A stretch of 5,610 nucleotides of DNA from REEB95 sp035275845. Its GTDB lineage: Bacteria > Pseudomonadota > Alphaproteobacteria > ATCC43930 > CGMCC-115725. The DNA is taken from the NCBI GenBank assembly GCA_035275845.1, contig DATEMD010000146.1, forward strand, positions 1 through 5,610, written 5' to 3'. This document shows, piece after piece, positions 1-5,495 of the stretch. Position numbers and translations under genes: made by a program. Each line of letters starts with the position of its first letter. The stretch's first letter is position 1. The notes beneath the pieces were generated by a model. That model saw nothing but the letters and a program-made list of their open reading frames with translations. It made no database searches and was not told the DNA's origin.

Positions 1-744
1 TTCGCCGAGTTGCGCGCTCGTCTTGTCGACCAGCTGTTGCGACAGCAGACGAAATTCGAGCAGCGACTGTTCGTTTTCCCAGGTGCCGACGCGGATAAAG
101 ATGGCGACAAACAACGCGAAGAACATCAGCATCGGCACCGCAACCGGGCGCAGGCGCGCGCGCCAAAGAGCGCGCGGCTCGCCGAACGCGACCATCACCA
201 GCGGCAGGAAGAAGAGCACGCCAAGCGTGTCGCCGATCCACCAGGTGAACCAACTCTGGCCGAGTTCGGTGCCGCGGATGGCGTCGACCGCTGCCAGGCC
301 GGTGAGCGCCAGCGTCGCGCTGATGGCGCACAGCGCCGGCGATACGATGAAGAAGCGTGCGAGATCGCTGCCGCTGTCGAGCGGCGCCGGATAGCCGATC
401 AAACGGCGCAGCGACCAGCCACCGATCGCCGCTTGAACAGTCGAGGCAACGGCAATAATCGCCGCCACGCCGGCGGCGTCGGGCACGCCGCCGCGATAGC
501 CGATCCAGACGTTGAGCACCAGCGACCCGAGAAAGGTCCAGGGCAGCGTCGCACCGCCGCCGATCAGCATCGCCGCCATCGCGATGCCCGCCGGCGGGAA
601 CACCGCCGTCGCGTATCCAGGCGGAACCGCCAGCAGCAGCCCGAAGCCGCCGCTGAGGGCATAGGCGGCGGCGAGCGCGACCCCCGCCGTGATCCGGCGA
701 CGCGTTACCAAAAACCGGATGCGATCAAACCAAAGCATCGCCAT
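1..744 (-). CDS. MASE1-domain membrane sensor protein, N-terminal part (cut by window edge)
   Basis: The first 248 codons are visible with no stop; the gene runs off the left edge. The start is taken as ATG at 744 (MAMLWFDRIR); a second ATG at 738 is equally possible and neither has a strong ribosome site. The protein is highly hydrophobic, with about seven membrane segments at roughly residues 18-40, 46-65, 68-84, 92-112, 130-152, 166-187 and 201-219. Two stretches are typical of MASE1, an integral-membrane sensory domain of bacterial signalling proteins: VFPPAGIAMAAMLIGGG (48-64), followed by FLGSLVLNVWIG (71-82), and WWIGDTLGVLFFLPLVM (168-184). After the last segment, WENEQSLLEFRLLSQQLVDK (222-241) looks like the start of an extracytoplasmic CHASE-type ligand domain. 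The output module (histidine kinase, GGDEF/EAL or other) lies outside the window, so the signalling output is unknown. It sits 178 bp downstream of the transporter operon on the same strand. Confidence 0.85.
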   Translation of the reverse strand, partial: MAMLWFDRIRFLVTRRRITAGVALAAAYALSGGFGLLLAVPPGYATAVFPPAGIAMAAMLIGGGATLPWTFLGSLVLNVWIGYRGGVPDAAGVAAIIAVASTVQAAIGGWSLRRLIGYPAPLDSGSDLARFFIVSPALCAISATLALTGLAAVDAIRGTELGQSWFTWWIGDTLGVLFFLPLVMVAFGEPRALWRARLRPVAVPMLMFFALFVAIFIRVGTWENEQSLLEFRLLSQQLVDKTSAQLGE

Positions 745-765
745 CGACGTCCGCAGGCGTGCGCC

Positions 766-808
766 AAAAAAACTACCACGGGGAAATCGAAAACGGTTCG
801 GATCCCCC
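766..808 (-). terminator. Candidate hairpin plus T7 run in the MASE1 leader (terminator or attenuator)
   Basis: On the minus strand GGGGGA (808-803) can pair with TTCCCC (785-780), including one G-U pair. The loop can form an inner CGAA/TTCG stem. A run of seven T follows at 772-766, about seven bases after the stem and 21 bases before the ATG at 744. A standard intrinsic terminator has the T run directly against the stem, so this is a weak match. It could stop operon read-through or act as a leader attenuator, or be chance. Confidence 0.25.
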
Positions 809-814
809 ACCCGG

Positions 815-840
815 AACGTGCTGTTAAGACGGCACGATCC
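815..840 (-). promoter_or_regulatory. Weak EcfG-like promoter match upstream of the MASE1 gene
   Basis: The minus strand reads GGATC (840-836), then 17 bases, then CGTT (818-815). The alphaproteobacterial general-stress sigma factor EcfG is known to favour GGAAC-N16/17-CGTT, so this has one mismatch in the -35 element and a correct spacer. The CGTGC/GCACG inverted repeat (817-836) overlaps the spacer. One mismatch in nine bases occurs often by chance, so this is only a lead. Confidence 0.15.
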
Positions 841-873
841 GAAAGAACACGTTCGTTGACGGGAAAGGTATCA

Positions 874-894
874 CCTTCGGTCTAGGGCCGAAAG
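874..894 (-). terminator. Small hairpin after the operon's last gene
   Basis: On the minus strand CTTTCGG (894-888) can pair with CCGAAGG (880-874) as a 7-bp stem with one G-U pair and a 7-base loop. It lies 29 bases after the flavoprotein stop codon, where an operon terminator or 3'-end stabilising hairpin would be expected. No T run follows, so intrinsic termination is doubtful. Confidence 0.22.
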
Positions 895-922
895 CTCCGA
901 AGCCGGCGCGGATCCGGCCGTT

Positions 923-2050
923 TCAGCCGTCGAGAGCGGCCAAATCCTTGCGCAGATGCTTGCCGGCGGGCGTGAGGATGGCGACAAAATAGGCTTCGCG
1001 CAGCCGTCGCTGCGCTCGCGCCGTGCGCACATAGCCGCGGGCGCCGAGATGCAGCATGGCGGTGTGCGCCGCCTTGATCGCCCAATCGCCGGCGTCGATA
1101 CGCGATTGCAGCACGCGGCGCATATAGTCGCGGTCGGTGGCCAGCGGCGTGGCGCAGAGCGTTTCGGTTTCGCGCTCGAGCCGTTCGAGTGCTTCGGCGA
1201 TCGGCTCGGCTTGTTCCGGCAGGTAGCGGTTGACATGACCGAGCGAGCGCGCGGCGCGCGCGATCATGGCGAGGCAGTCGCGCATCAAACCGAAAGCGAG
1301 ACCGTTCTGCAGCAGGATGAAGGTTGGCCGGATCTTCGGCACCAGCGCCTCGGCCGGCGCGGCGAGCACCCGCGCGTCGGGCACGAAGCAATCGCGTAGC
1401 GACACCGCCCAGGTGCGCGTGCCGTCGAGCGCAACAAACTGGGCGCGTTGTCCCGATTTGACGCCTGCCATGTCGGTGTCGAGCAGCACCATGACGTGGC
1501 TGCCGTCGTCGACGCCGAGAATCGCGCCGAAGACGTGGCCGCGGCCGAGATTGGAGACAAACGGGACCTGGCCGCTGACACGATAGCCGCCCGTCACCTT
1601 AAGGCCTTTGAGACGGATCGGCTCGATGCCGGCAAACGTCTTCATTGGATTGGACAAGGCCGTGCCGCCGAGCTGTTCGCCCTTCGCGACCGGGCCGAGA
1701 TAATCCGCGCGCAGCGACTCATTCGGCGTCACCGCGAGATACCAGGCGCAAGCGTCCTGGCACCACATGCAGAACGCCGTGGCGCCGCATTCCTCGGCGA
1801 CCAGCGCCGTGGCGCGGACGCCGTCCCACAGATGGCCCGCGCCGTTGGCGGCGCCGACATGCGCCGCATAAGCGCCGGCGGCGCCGAGCGCGCGCAACAC
1901 GCTCTCGGGATAGTAGCCTTCGAGGTCGATTTTCGTCGCGAGCGGCGCGAGCTCCTGCGCAACGATCGCGCGCACGCGGTCGAAATCGACCGGCGACGCG
2001 TCGGCCGCCGGTCGTCGCGACTTGGCGGCGGTACCGCCGCTCGCTGTCAC
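923..2050 (-). CDS. Acyl-CoA dehydrogenase-family flavoprotein (SfnB/monooxygenase-like)
   Basis: A 375-residue protein, close to the usual 380-400 of the fold. After a charged, probably disordered N-terminus (1-20) comes a helical domain beginning FDRVRAIVAQELAPLATKID and continuing with WDGVRATALVAEECGA (75-90). The middle beta domain holds LGGTALSNP (127-135), GYRVSGQVPFVSNLGRG (155-171) and an MVLLDTDMAGV strand (187-197). A C-terminal helical domain covers about 240-370. FAD or FMN binding is expected from the family. No GTSE-type stretch with the catalytic glutamate is visible near the C-terminus (AYFVAILTPAGKHLRKDLA, 353-371), so it may be an oxygenase or desulfurisation enzyme of this fold, such as SfnB- or DszC-like proteins, rather than a true dehydrogenase. 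The start is a GTG four bases after the OsmC stop; an upstream in-frame extension to 2173 only re-reads the OsmC gene. The substrate is unknown. Confidence 0.82.
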   Translation of the reverse strand: MTASGGTAAKSRRPAADASPVDFDRVRAIVAQELAPLATKIDLEGYYPESVLRALGAAGAYAAHVGAANGAGHLWDGVRATALVAEECGATAFCMWCQDACAWYLAVTPNESLRADYLGPVAKGEQLGGTALSNPMKTFAGIEPIRLKGLKVTGGYRVSGQVPFVSNLGRGHVFGAILGVDDGSHVMVLLDTDMAGVKSGQRAQFVALDGTRTWAVSLRDCFVPDARVLAAPAEALVPKIRPTFILLQNGLAFGLMRDCLAMIARAARSLGHVNRYLPEQAEPIAEALERLERETETLCATPLATDRDYMRRVLQSRIDAGDWAIKAAHTAMLHLGARGYVRTARAQRRLREAYFVAILTPAGKHLRKDLAALDG

Positions 2051-2054
2051 GCCC

Positions 2055-2579
2055 TTAGGCAAGTTTGACGTCGACCGGCACGGCGTTGCGGAAGGTGCCG
2101 GTGACGGGCGACCAGCGCACCGCGTGCGCCACCAGCTCGTCGAGCGTCTTGCGGTCCGCGTCGCCTTCGACATGGGCCTTGATGCGCACGGCGGTGAAGC
2201 CGACGGGCTTTTCGCTGGTGTCGCCGACGCCCCACACCGAGGTGATGTTGATGTCGCCTTCGAGCTCGAGCTCGATGCGGCTCAACGTGATGCCGCGATC
2301 GATGGCGTTGGCGTGAATGCCGACCGAAATGCACGAGCCGAGCGCCGCCAGCGCCGCCTCGGACGGATTGGGCGCGGTGTCATCGCCGAGCAGCACCGGC
2401 GGCTCGTCGACGACGTGCGCCGGCAGGTTGCGGACGTAATTGAGGTGGCGGAACCGGCCTTCCGCGACGGTGCGGCACTTCGCGGTGCGCACCTGCGTTG
2501 GGTCAGATTTGCCTTTGGCCGCGAGCTTCTCGAGGCCGTCCTTGTCGACCGGCGCGAGCCGGGTTTTTGTCGTCGTCAT
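2055..2579 (-). CDS. OsmC-family protein (peroxiredoxin-like, one redox cysteine)
   Basis: A 174-residue protein, longer than the typical 135-145 of OsmC/Ohr through an N-terminal extension of about 30 residues (KDGLEKLAAKGKSDPT). The core shows NPSEAALAALGSC (71-83). E74 lies nine residues before C83, as in the catalytic Glu-Cys arrangement of Ohr. The helix SCISVGIHANAIDRGI follows, then beta strands with RIELELEGDIN (101-111). Characterised Ohr/OsmC proteins reduce organic hydroperoxides with two cysteines. Here the expected second position reads WSPVTGTF, with serine at 157; the codon is TCG, checked directly. It is therefore probably a one-cysteine OsmC-like protein whose activity may be different; an unrelated C35 exists. 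A strong ribosome site lies 7 bases before the ATG. It sits 22 bp after the permease gene and 4 bp before the flavoprotein gene. Confidence 0.88.
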   Translation of the reverse strand: MTTTKTRLAPVDKDGLEKLAAKGKSDPTQVRTAKCRTVAEGRFRHLNYVRNLPAHVVDEPPVLLGDDTAPNPSEAALAALGSCISVGIHANAIDRGITLSRIELELEGDINITSVWGVGDTSEKPVGFTAVRIKAHVEGDADRKTLDELVAHAVRWSPVTGTFRNAVPVDVKLA

Positions 2580-2586
2580 GTCGTTG

Positions 2587-2592
2587 CTCCTT
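2587..2592 (-). promoter_or_regulatory. Strong ribosome binding site of the OsmC gene
   Basis: The minus strand carries AAGGAG, seven bases before the ATG at 2579. It is the best Shine-Dalgarno match in the operon, fixes the OsmC start, and suggests that this gene is translated well on its own rather than only by coupling to the permease. Confidence 0.8.
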
Positions 2593-2601
2593 CTGTGAAG
2601 A

Positions 2602-3432
2602 TCAATTCTCCGGATGCCAGGCGTAACGGCGGATCAGCGCCAGGCAGCAGGAATCCATCGCGAAGCCCAACAAGCCGATGAAGAGCACGATTGCGGCCAG
2701 ATTGTCGTAGCGCAAAGTGTCGCGCGCATCGTTGATGGCGTAGCCGAGGCCGGAGGTGACACCGAGGAATTCGGCCGGTACCAGGATGATCCAGGCGACG
2801 CCGAGCGCCAGGCGCACGCCGGTGAAAATATCCTGCGCCACCGCCGGCAAGGTAATGCGCCACAGCATGCGAAGCGGGCTCGCGCCGAGATTGCGCGCGA
2901 CCTTGTGCCAGTTGGGATGCACTTTGCGCAGGCCGTTGGCGGTGGCGAAGGTCACCGGCCACACCGCGGCAGCGGCGATCAGGAAAATGATCGCGCCGTC
3001 CCAGGTGGCAAAAGCCATCACCGCAATGGGCATCCAGGCCAGCGGGCTGATCATGCGCAGGAACTGGAATGGCACGTGCGTCATCTGCTGGAACGCGCGA
3101 CTGCGACCGATGGCGATGCCGACCGGCACACCGATGACCGTGGCGATGGCCAGACCCTGGCCGATGCGCGACAGGCTGGCGAGCGCTTGCGGCCAGATCT
3201 GGCCGCCGACCGCGAGATGGACGAGCGCAACGATGGCCGGCACCGGCGCGAAATTGCTGAACGCCGCGGTGTCGGGATCGGCGGCGATGATGGCGCCGCC
3301 GAGCCACCACACCACCAGCAGCACGGCGATACCGATCAGCGGATAGAGCCGATGGACGGACAGCCGTAGCCGCCGCGGCGCGCGGGCGCTGCGTTCGGCC
3401 GAAGGCGTACCGACCATCGAAATCTCCGTCAT
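2602..3432 (-). CDS. ABC transporter permease, nitrate/sulfonate/taurine type
   Basis: A 276-residue inner-membrane protein of the usual size for NrtB/SsuC/TauC-like permeases. A basic cytoplasmic N-terminus (RAPRRLRLSVHR, 17-28) precedes a first membrane helix at about 30-51. Further hydrophobic segments lie near 92-109, 127-143, 147-166, 205-222 and 246-267. The cytoplasmic EAA loop that docks on the ATPase is visible as VARNLGASPLRMLWRITLPA (178-197), with the conserved glycine at 183 and I193-x-LP at 195-196. The start at 3432 overlaps the substrate-binding-protein stop by four bases (ATGA), typical of translational coupling. An in-frame ATG at 3417 has a better-spaced ribosome site and would shorten the protein by five residues. 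A frame extending upstream to 3684 is rejected as a shadow of the preceding gene. The permease presumably works as a homodimer, since no second permease gene is present. Substrate is unknown. Confidence 0.92.
   Translation of the reverse strand: MTEISMVGTPSAERSARAPRRLRLSVHRLYPLIGIAVLLVVWWLGGAIIAADPDTAAFSNFAPVPAIVALVHLAVGGQIWPQALASLSRIGQGLAIATVIGVPVGIAIGRSRAFQQMTHVPFQFLRMISPLAWMPIAVMAFATWDGAIIFLIAAAAVWPVTFATANGLRKVHPNWHKVARNLGASPLRMLWRITLPAVAQDIFTGVRLALGVAWIILVPAEFLGVTSGLGYAINDARDTLRYDNLAAIVLFIGLLGFAMDSCCLALIRRYAWHPEN
3424..3427 (-). promoter_or_regulatory. Ribosome-site candidate favouring the second permease start
   Basis: GGAG on the minus strand lies six bases before the ATG at 3417. The first ATG (3432) has AGGAG only at 11-base spacing (3444-3448) and a GAGG one base away, too close to use. 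The 3417 start is therefore plausible, but the ATGA overlap at 3432 supports the longer form. Confidence 0.45.
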
Positions 3433-4673
3433 ACCTCGACGATCTCCTGTCGCTCGTAGGGATGCGCCGGATCGACGCCGACGATCTTGGCCCAGTCGGG
3501 ATATTTGCTCAGCGCCGCGCGCACGTGGGTGTATTCGACCAGATCCTTGGTGACGAACGCCGGATCGAGGCCCTTCAGGAACGTGGTGTCGCCGGCGACC
3601 ACCGTCTGGTTCATCGCCTTGACCACCAGCTCGGTGGCCGAGGGATAGGGCCAGGGTTGGAAGTCGATGCGATGGTTGTGCCACTGAGCTTCGTGCTCGA
3701 GCGCGCCGGTCGAACCGTAGAATCCGACGTCGTAATAGTTCATCGCGCGATCGACGACGGCGCCCGGCACCGGCAGATAGGCTTTGCCGTCCGCCGACAG
3801 CATCTGTGCGACTTCCTTACGATGCTGCGAAGCGTAAAGCTCGGCGCGAACGATCGCGTTGACGATCTTCTGCGTCCACTCCGGCCGGCGCTTGACGTTG
3901 TCCTCGTGCATGGTGATGACGCAGCACGGGTGGTTCTTCCAGATGTCGCCGGTGAAGCGCAGCATGCGCGCATTGGCCTTGAGCTCGCCCAACGCGTTGA
4001 ACGGCTCGGCGACGATGTAGCCGTCGATCTTGCGCGCGGCGAGGCCGGCGGTCATCTCGGGCGGCGCCATCACCTGAAGATTGCACTCGTCCTTCGCCAG
4101 TTTGGCGGTCTGCGACTTGATGACCGCTTTGACGCCGGCTTTGCGCAGCGCCATCTGCAACATGATGTTGTGGTTCGAATACCAGAACGGCACGGCAATC
4201 TGCTTGCCGCCGAGATCGGCGAAGGTTTTGATGCCGGTCTCATGGCCGACGACGATTCCCGAACCGTTGGTGTGACCCCAGACCATGATCTTGGCTGGAA
4301 TCTTGTTGTTGTAGCGCATCCACACCGGCACCGGATTGAGCAGGTGCACGATGTTGAAGCGGCGCGCCACGAAGGCCTCGGCGATTTCGGCCCAACCGCG
4401 GATCAATGTCGGCTTCGCCACCTTGAGGCCTTCGTCTTCGAAATAGCCGTTGGCGTGCGCGACCAGCAGAGAGGTGGCGTCGGTGATCGGCAGATAGCCG
4501 ATGCGCACGATCTCGTCGGCATCGGGATCGGCGGCGCGCGCACGTTCGGGCAGCGACGACGCCAGCGCGGCGAGACCGCCGGCGGCGAAATAATCCAGCA
4601 GGTCGCGGCGCGAAACACCGTGCCGCAACGCCTCGGTGATCAAGGGAAACTGTTCGCCGTCGGTGACGTCCAT
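3429..4673 (-). CDS. ABC transporter substrate-binding protein, NrtA/CmpA/SsuA-like, with Tat signal
   Basis: A 414-residue periplasmic solute-binding protein. The N-terminus carries a twin-arginine motif SRRDLL (21-26), a weakly hydrophobic stretch YFAAGGLAALASSLP (28-42) and a likely cleavage site after ARA (45-47), so it should be exported folded by Tat and released, with no lipobox cysteine. The mature part begins with EIVRIGYLPITDATSLLVAH (54-73) and continues ANGYFEDEGLKV, the characteristic opening of the nitrate/sulfonate/taurine binding-protein family. MTAGLAARKIDGYIVAEPFN (207-226) matches the hinge and ligand-side segment of NrtA/CmpA-like proteins. Three cysteines are present in the mature part (C197, C250, C251). 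Binding-site aromatics such as W118, W132, W164 and Y165 are plausible ligand contacts, but the ligand (oxyanion, sulfonate or other small acid) cannot be assigned. It follows the ATPase gene by 42 bp and overlaps the permease start. Confidence 0.92.
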   Translation of the reverse strand: MDVTDGEQFPLITEALRHGVSRRDLLDYFAAGGLAALASSLPERARAADPDADEIVRIGYLPITDATSLLVAHANGYFEDEGLKVAKPTLIRGWAEIAEAFVARRFNIVHLLNPVPVWMRYNNKIPAKIMVWGHTNGSGIVVGHETGIKTFADLGGKQIAVPFWYSNHNIMLQMALRKAGVKAVIKSQTAKLAKDECNLQVMAPPEMTAGLAARKIDGYIVAEPFNALGELKANARMLRFTGDIWKNHPCCVITMHEDNVKRRPEWTQKIVNAIVRAELYASQHRKEVAQMLSADGKAYLPVPGAVVDRAMNYYDVGFYGSTGALEHEAQWHNHRIDFQPWPYPSATELVVKAMNQTVVAGDTTFLKGLDPAFVTKDLVEYTHVRAALSKYPDWAKIVGVDPAHPYERQEIVEV

Positions 4674-4715
4674 GAGCTGAAGCCTCTCTACATTTATAAT
4701 ATGGTGATGACCGCC
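4674..4715 (-). promoter_or_regulatory. A+T-rich spacer with ribosome site before the binding-protein gene
   Basis: This 42-bp spacer between the ATPase stop (TAG) and the binding-protein ATG contains GAGAGG on the minus strand (4688-4683), nine bases before the start, which supports the 4673 start. Next to it, 4691-4703 (CATTTATAATATG) is an A+T-rich near-palindrome with one mismatched pair, unusual inside this GC-rich operon. It could be an RNase-processing region, a secondary promoter's -10 area or a protein site. The binding protein is often needed in excess over the ATPase, which would fit processing or a local promoter, but no -35 element is convincing. Confidence 0.5.
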
Positions 4716-5495
4716 CTAGCCTGCCGCCACGAACGCGGCGACATCCTGGTCGGCAGTGTGGAACAGGTCCGCGAGCTGCGCGCGGAGGCGGCGGAATTCC
4801 ATGGTTTCGCGCTTGCGCGTGCCCTCGATGGAGACGGCAACCTGGCCGACGATGCGGCCGGGTCGGCCCGCGAGCACCAAAACGCGGTCGGCAAGCGTGA
4901 TCGCCTCGTCGAAATCGTGGCTGACGATCACCACCGTGAGGCCGATGCGGCGCGCGATCTCGCGCACCTCGTATTGCAACGCGACGCGCGTCAGCGGATC
5001 GAGACCGGAAAACGGCTCGTCCAGTAACAGCACTTCGGGCTCGGGCGCCAGCGAGCGCGCAAAGGCGACGCGTTGCTGCTGACCGCCGGAAAGGCGCTGG
5101 ACGTTGCTGCCGGCCCATTCCTCGAGCTGCACCAGCTTCAACAATTCGGCGACCCGCGCCTGCGCCTGGCGACCGCGGCCGGCAAAGTCGAGACCGATGG
5201 CGATATTCTGCGCCACGGTCATCCACGGATAGAGCGACGGCTCCTGGAACATCAGGACGCAGGCCGGCGTCGGCGCGGCCACCGGCTTGTCGCCGACGAA
5301 AATGCGCCCCGTGGTCGGCCGCGCGAAGCCGGCGATGAGCTGCAGCAGCGTCGACTTGCCGCCGCCGCTGCGGCCGACAACGGCGACGATTTCGCCTTTG
5401 CCGACGCTGAAGCTGACGTCGTCCAGCACCGGCTGCGCGCGGCCATAGCGGTGCGCGAGCGCTTCGACCCTGATGCTGCGGACGGCGTGATTCAT
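4716..5495 (-). CDS. ABC transporter ATP-binding protein, nitrate/sulfonate/taurine type
   Basis: A 259-residue ATPase, first gene of the operon. All nucleotide-binding motifs are intact: Walker A GRSGGGKST (41-49), Q-loop glutamine 84 in FQEPSLYPWMTV, signature LSGGQ (135-139), Walker B LLLDE (156-160), D-loop SGLD (163-166) and switch histidine 193 in VSHDFDEA. The FQEPSLYPWMTV.QNI pattern and overall length are typical of the NrtD/SsuB/TauB family that pairs with one permease and a periplasmic binding protein. It should energise import from the cytoplasmic face, docking on the EAA loop of the permease encoded two genes downstream. The C-terminal 45 residues form a short family-typical tail, not a regulatory domain. 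The ATG at 5495 is the natural start, although its ribosome site is poor (GAGCCGGGTC before ATG). It is too generic to tell taurine, sulfonate, nitrate or other substrates apart. Confidence 0.94.
   Translation of the reverse strand: MNHAVRSIRVEALAHRYGRAQPVLDDVSFSVGKGEIVAVVGRSGGGKSTLLQLIAGFARPTTGRIFVGDKPVAAPTPACVLMFQEPSLYPWMTVAQNIAIGLDFAGRGRQAQARVAELLKLVQLEEWAGSNVQRLSGGQQQRVAFARSLAPEPEVLLLDEPFSGLDPLTRVALQYEVREIARRIGLTVVIVSHDFDEAITLADRVLVLAGRPGRIVGQVAVSIEGTRKRETMEFRRLRAQLADLFHTADQDVAAFVAAG

Larger units (their letters stand above)
745..922. other. Intergenic gap between the flavoprotein gene and the MASE1 gene
   Basis: This 178-bp stretch has no convincing gene. A plus-strand frame crosses it but is the antisense shadow of the MASE1 gene. 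It holds several small inverted repeats: 874-880 with 888-894; 865-869 with 873-877, which overlaps and competes with the first; 845-848 with 851-854 (GAAC/GTTC); and 817-821 with 832-836 (CGTGC/GCACG). It also holds a hairpin followed by a T7 run (minus strand) just before the MASE1 start. The gap and these elements suggest that the operon ends here and the MASE1 gene has its own control. Confidence 0.6.

Noticed and set aside
845..854. GAAC-AC-GTTC small inverted repeat
   Set aside because: Four-base arms are too short to separate from chance in this composition; noted only within the gap description.
10..885. A 291-codon plus-strand open frame
   Set aside because: It is antisense to the MASE1 gene. 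The translation is extremely Arg/Gln/Glu-rich low-complexity, whereas the minus strand gives recognisable MASE1 motifs.
2051..2173. 41-residue upstream extension of the flavoprotein
   Set aside because: It is the OsmC gene read in another frame; the Ser/Arg/Thr-rich translation has no family similarity, and the GTG at 2050 gives a family-sized protein.
1448..2681. Overlapping plus-strand frames at 1448-2068 and 2022-2681
   Set aside because: Both are antisense to the flavoprotein and OsmC genes and cross their boundaries; no motifs and no ribosome sites.
3433..3684. 84-residue upstream extension of the permease
   Set aside because: It overlaps the binding-protein coding end in another frame and lacks hydrophobic character; the real permease begins at 3432 or 3417.
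3462..5027. A 521-codon plus-strand open frame
   Set aside because: It lies antisense across the binding-protein gene and part of the ATPase gene, bridging two genes with clear family motifs. Its product is Arg/Asp/His-rich without domain motifs, as expected of an antisense shadow in GC-rich DNA.
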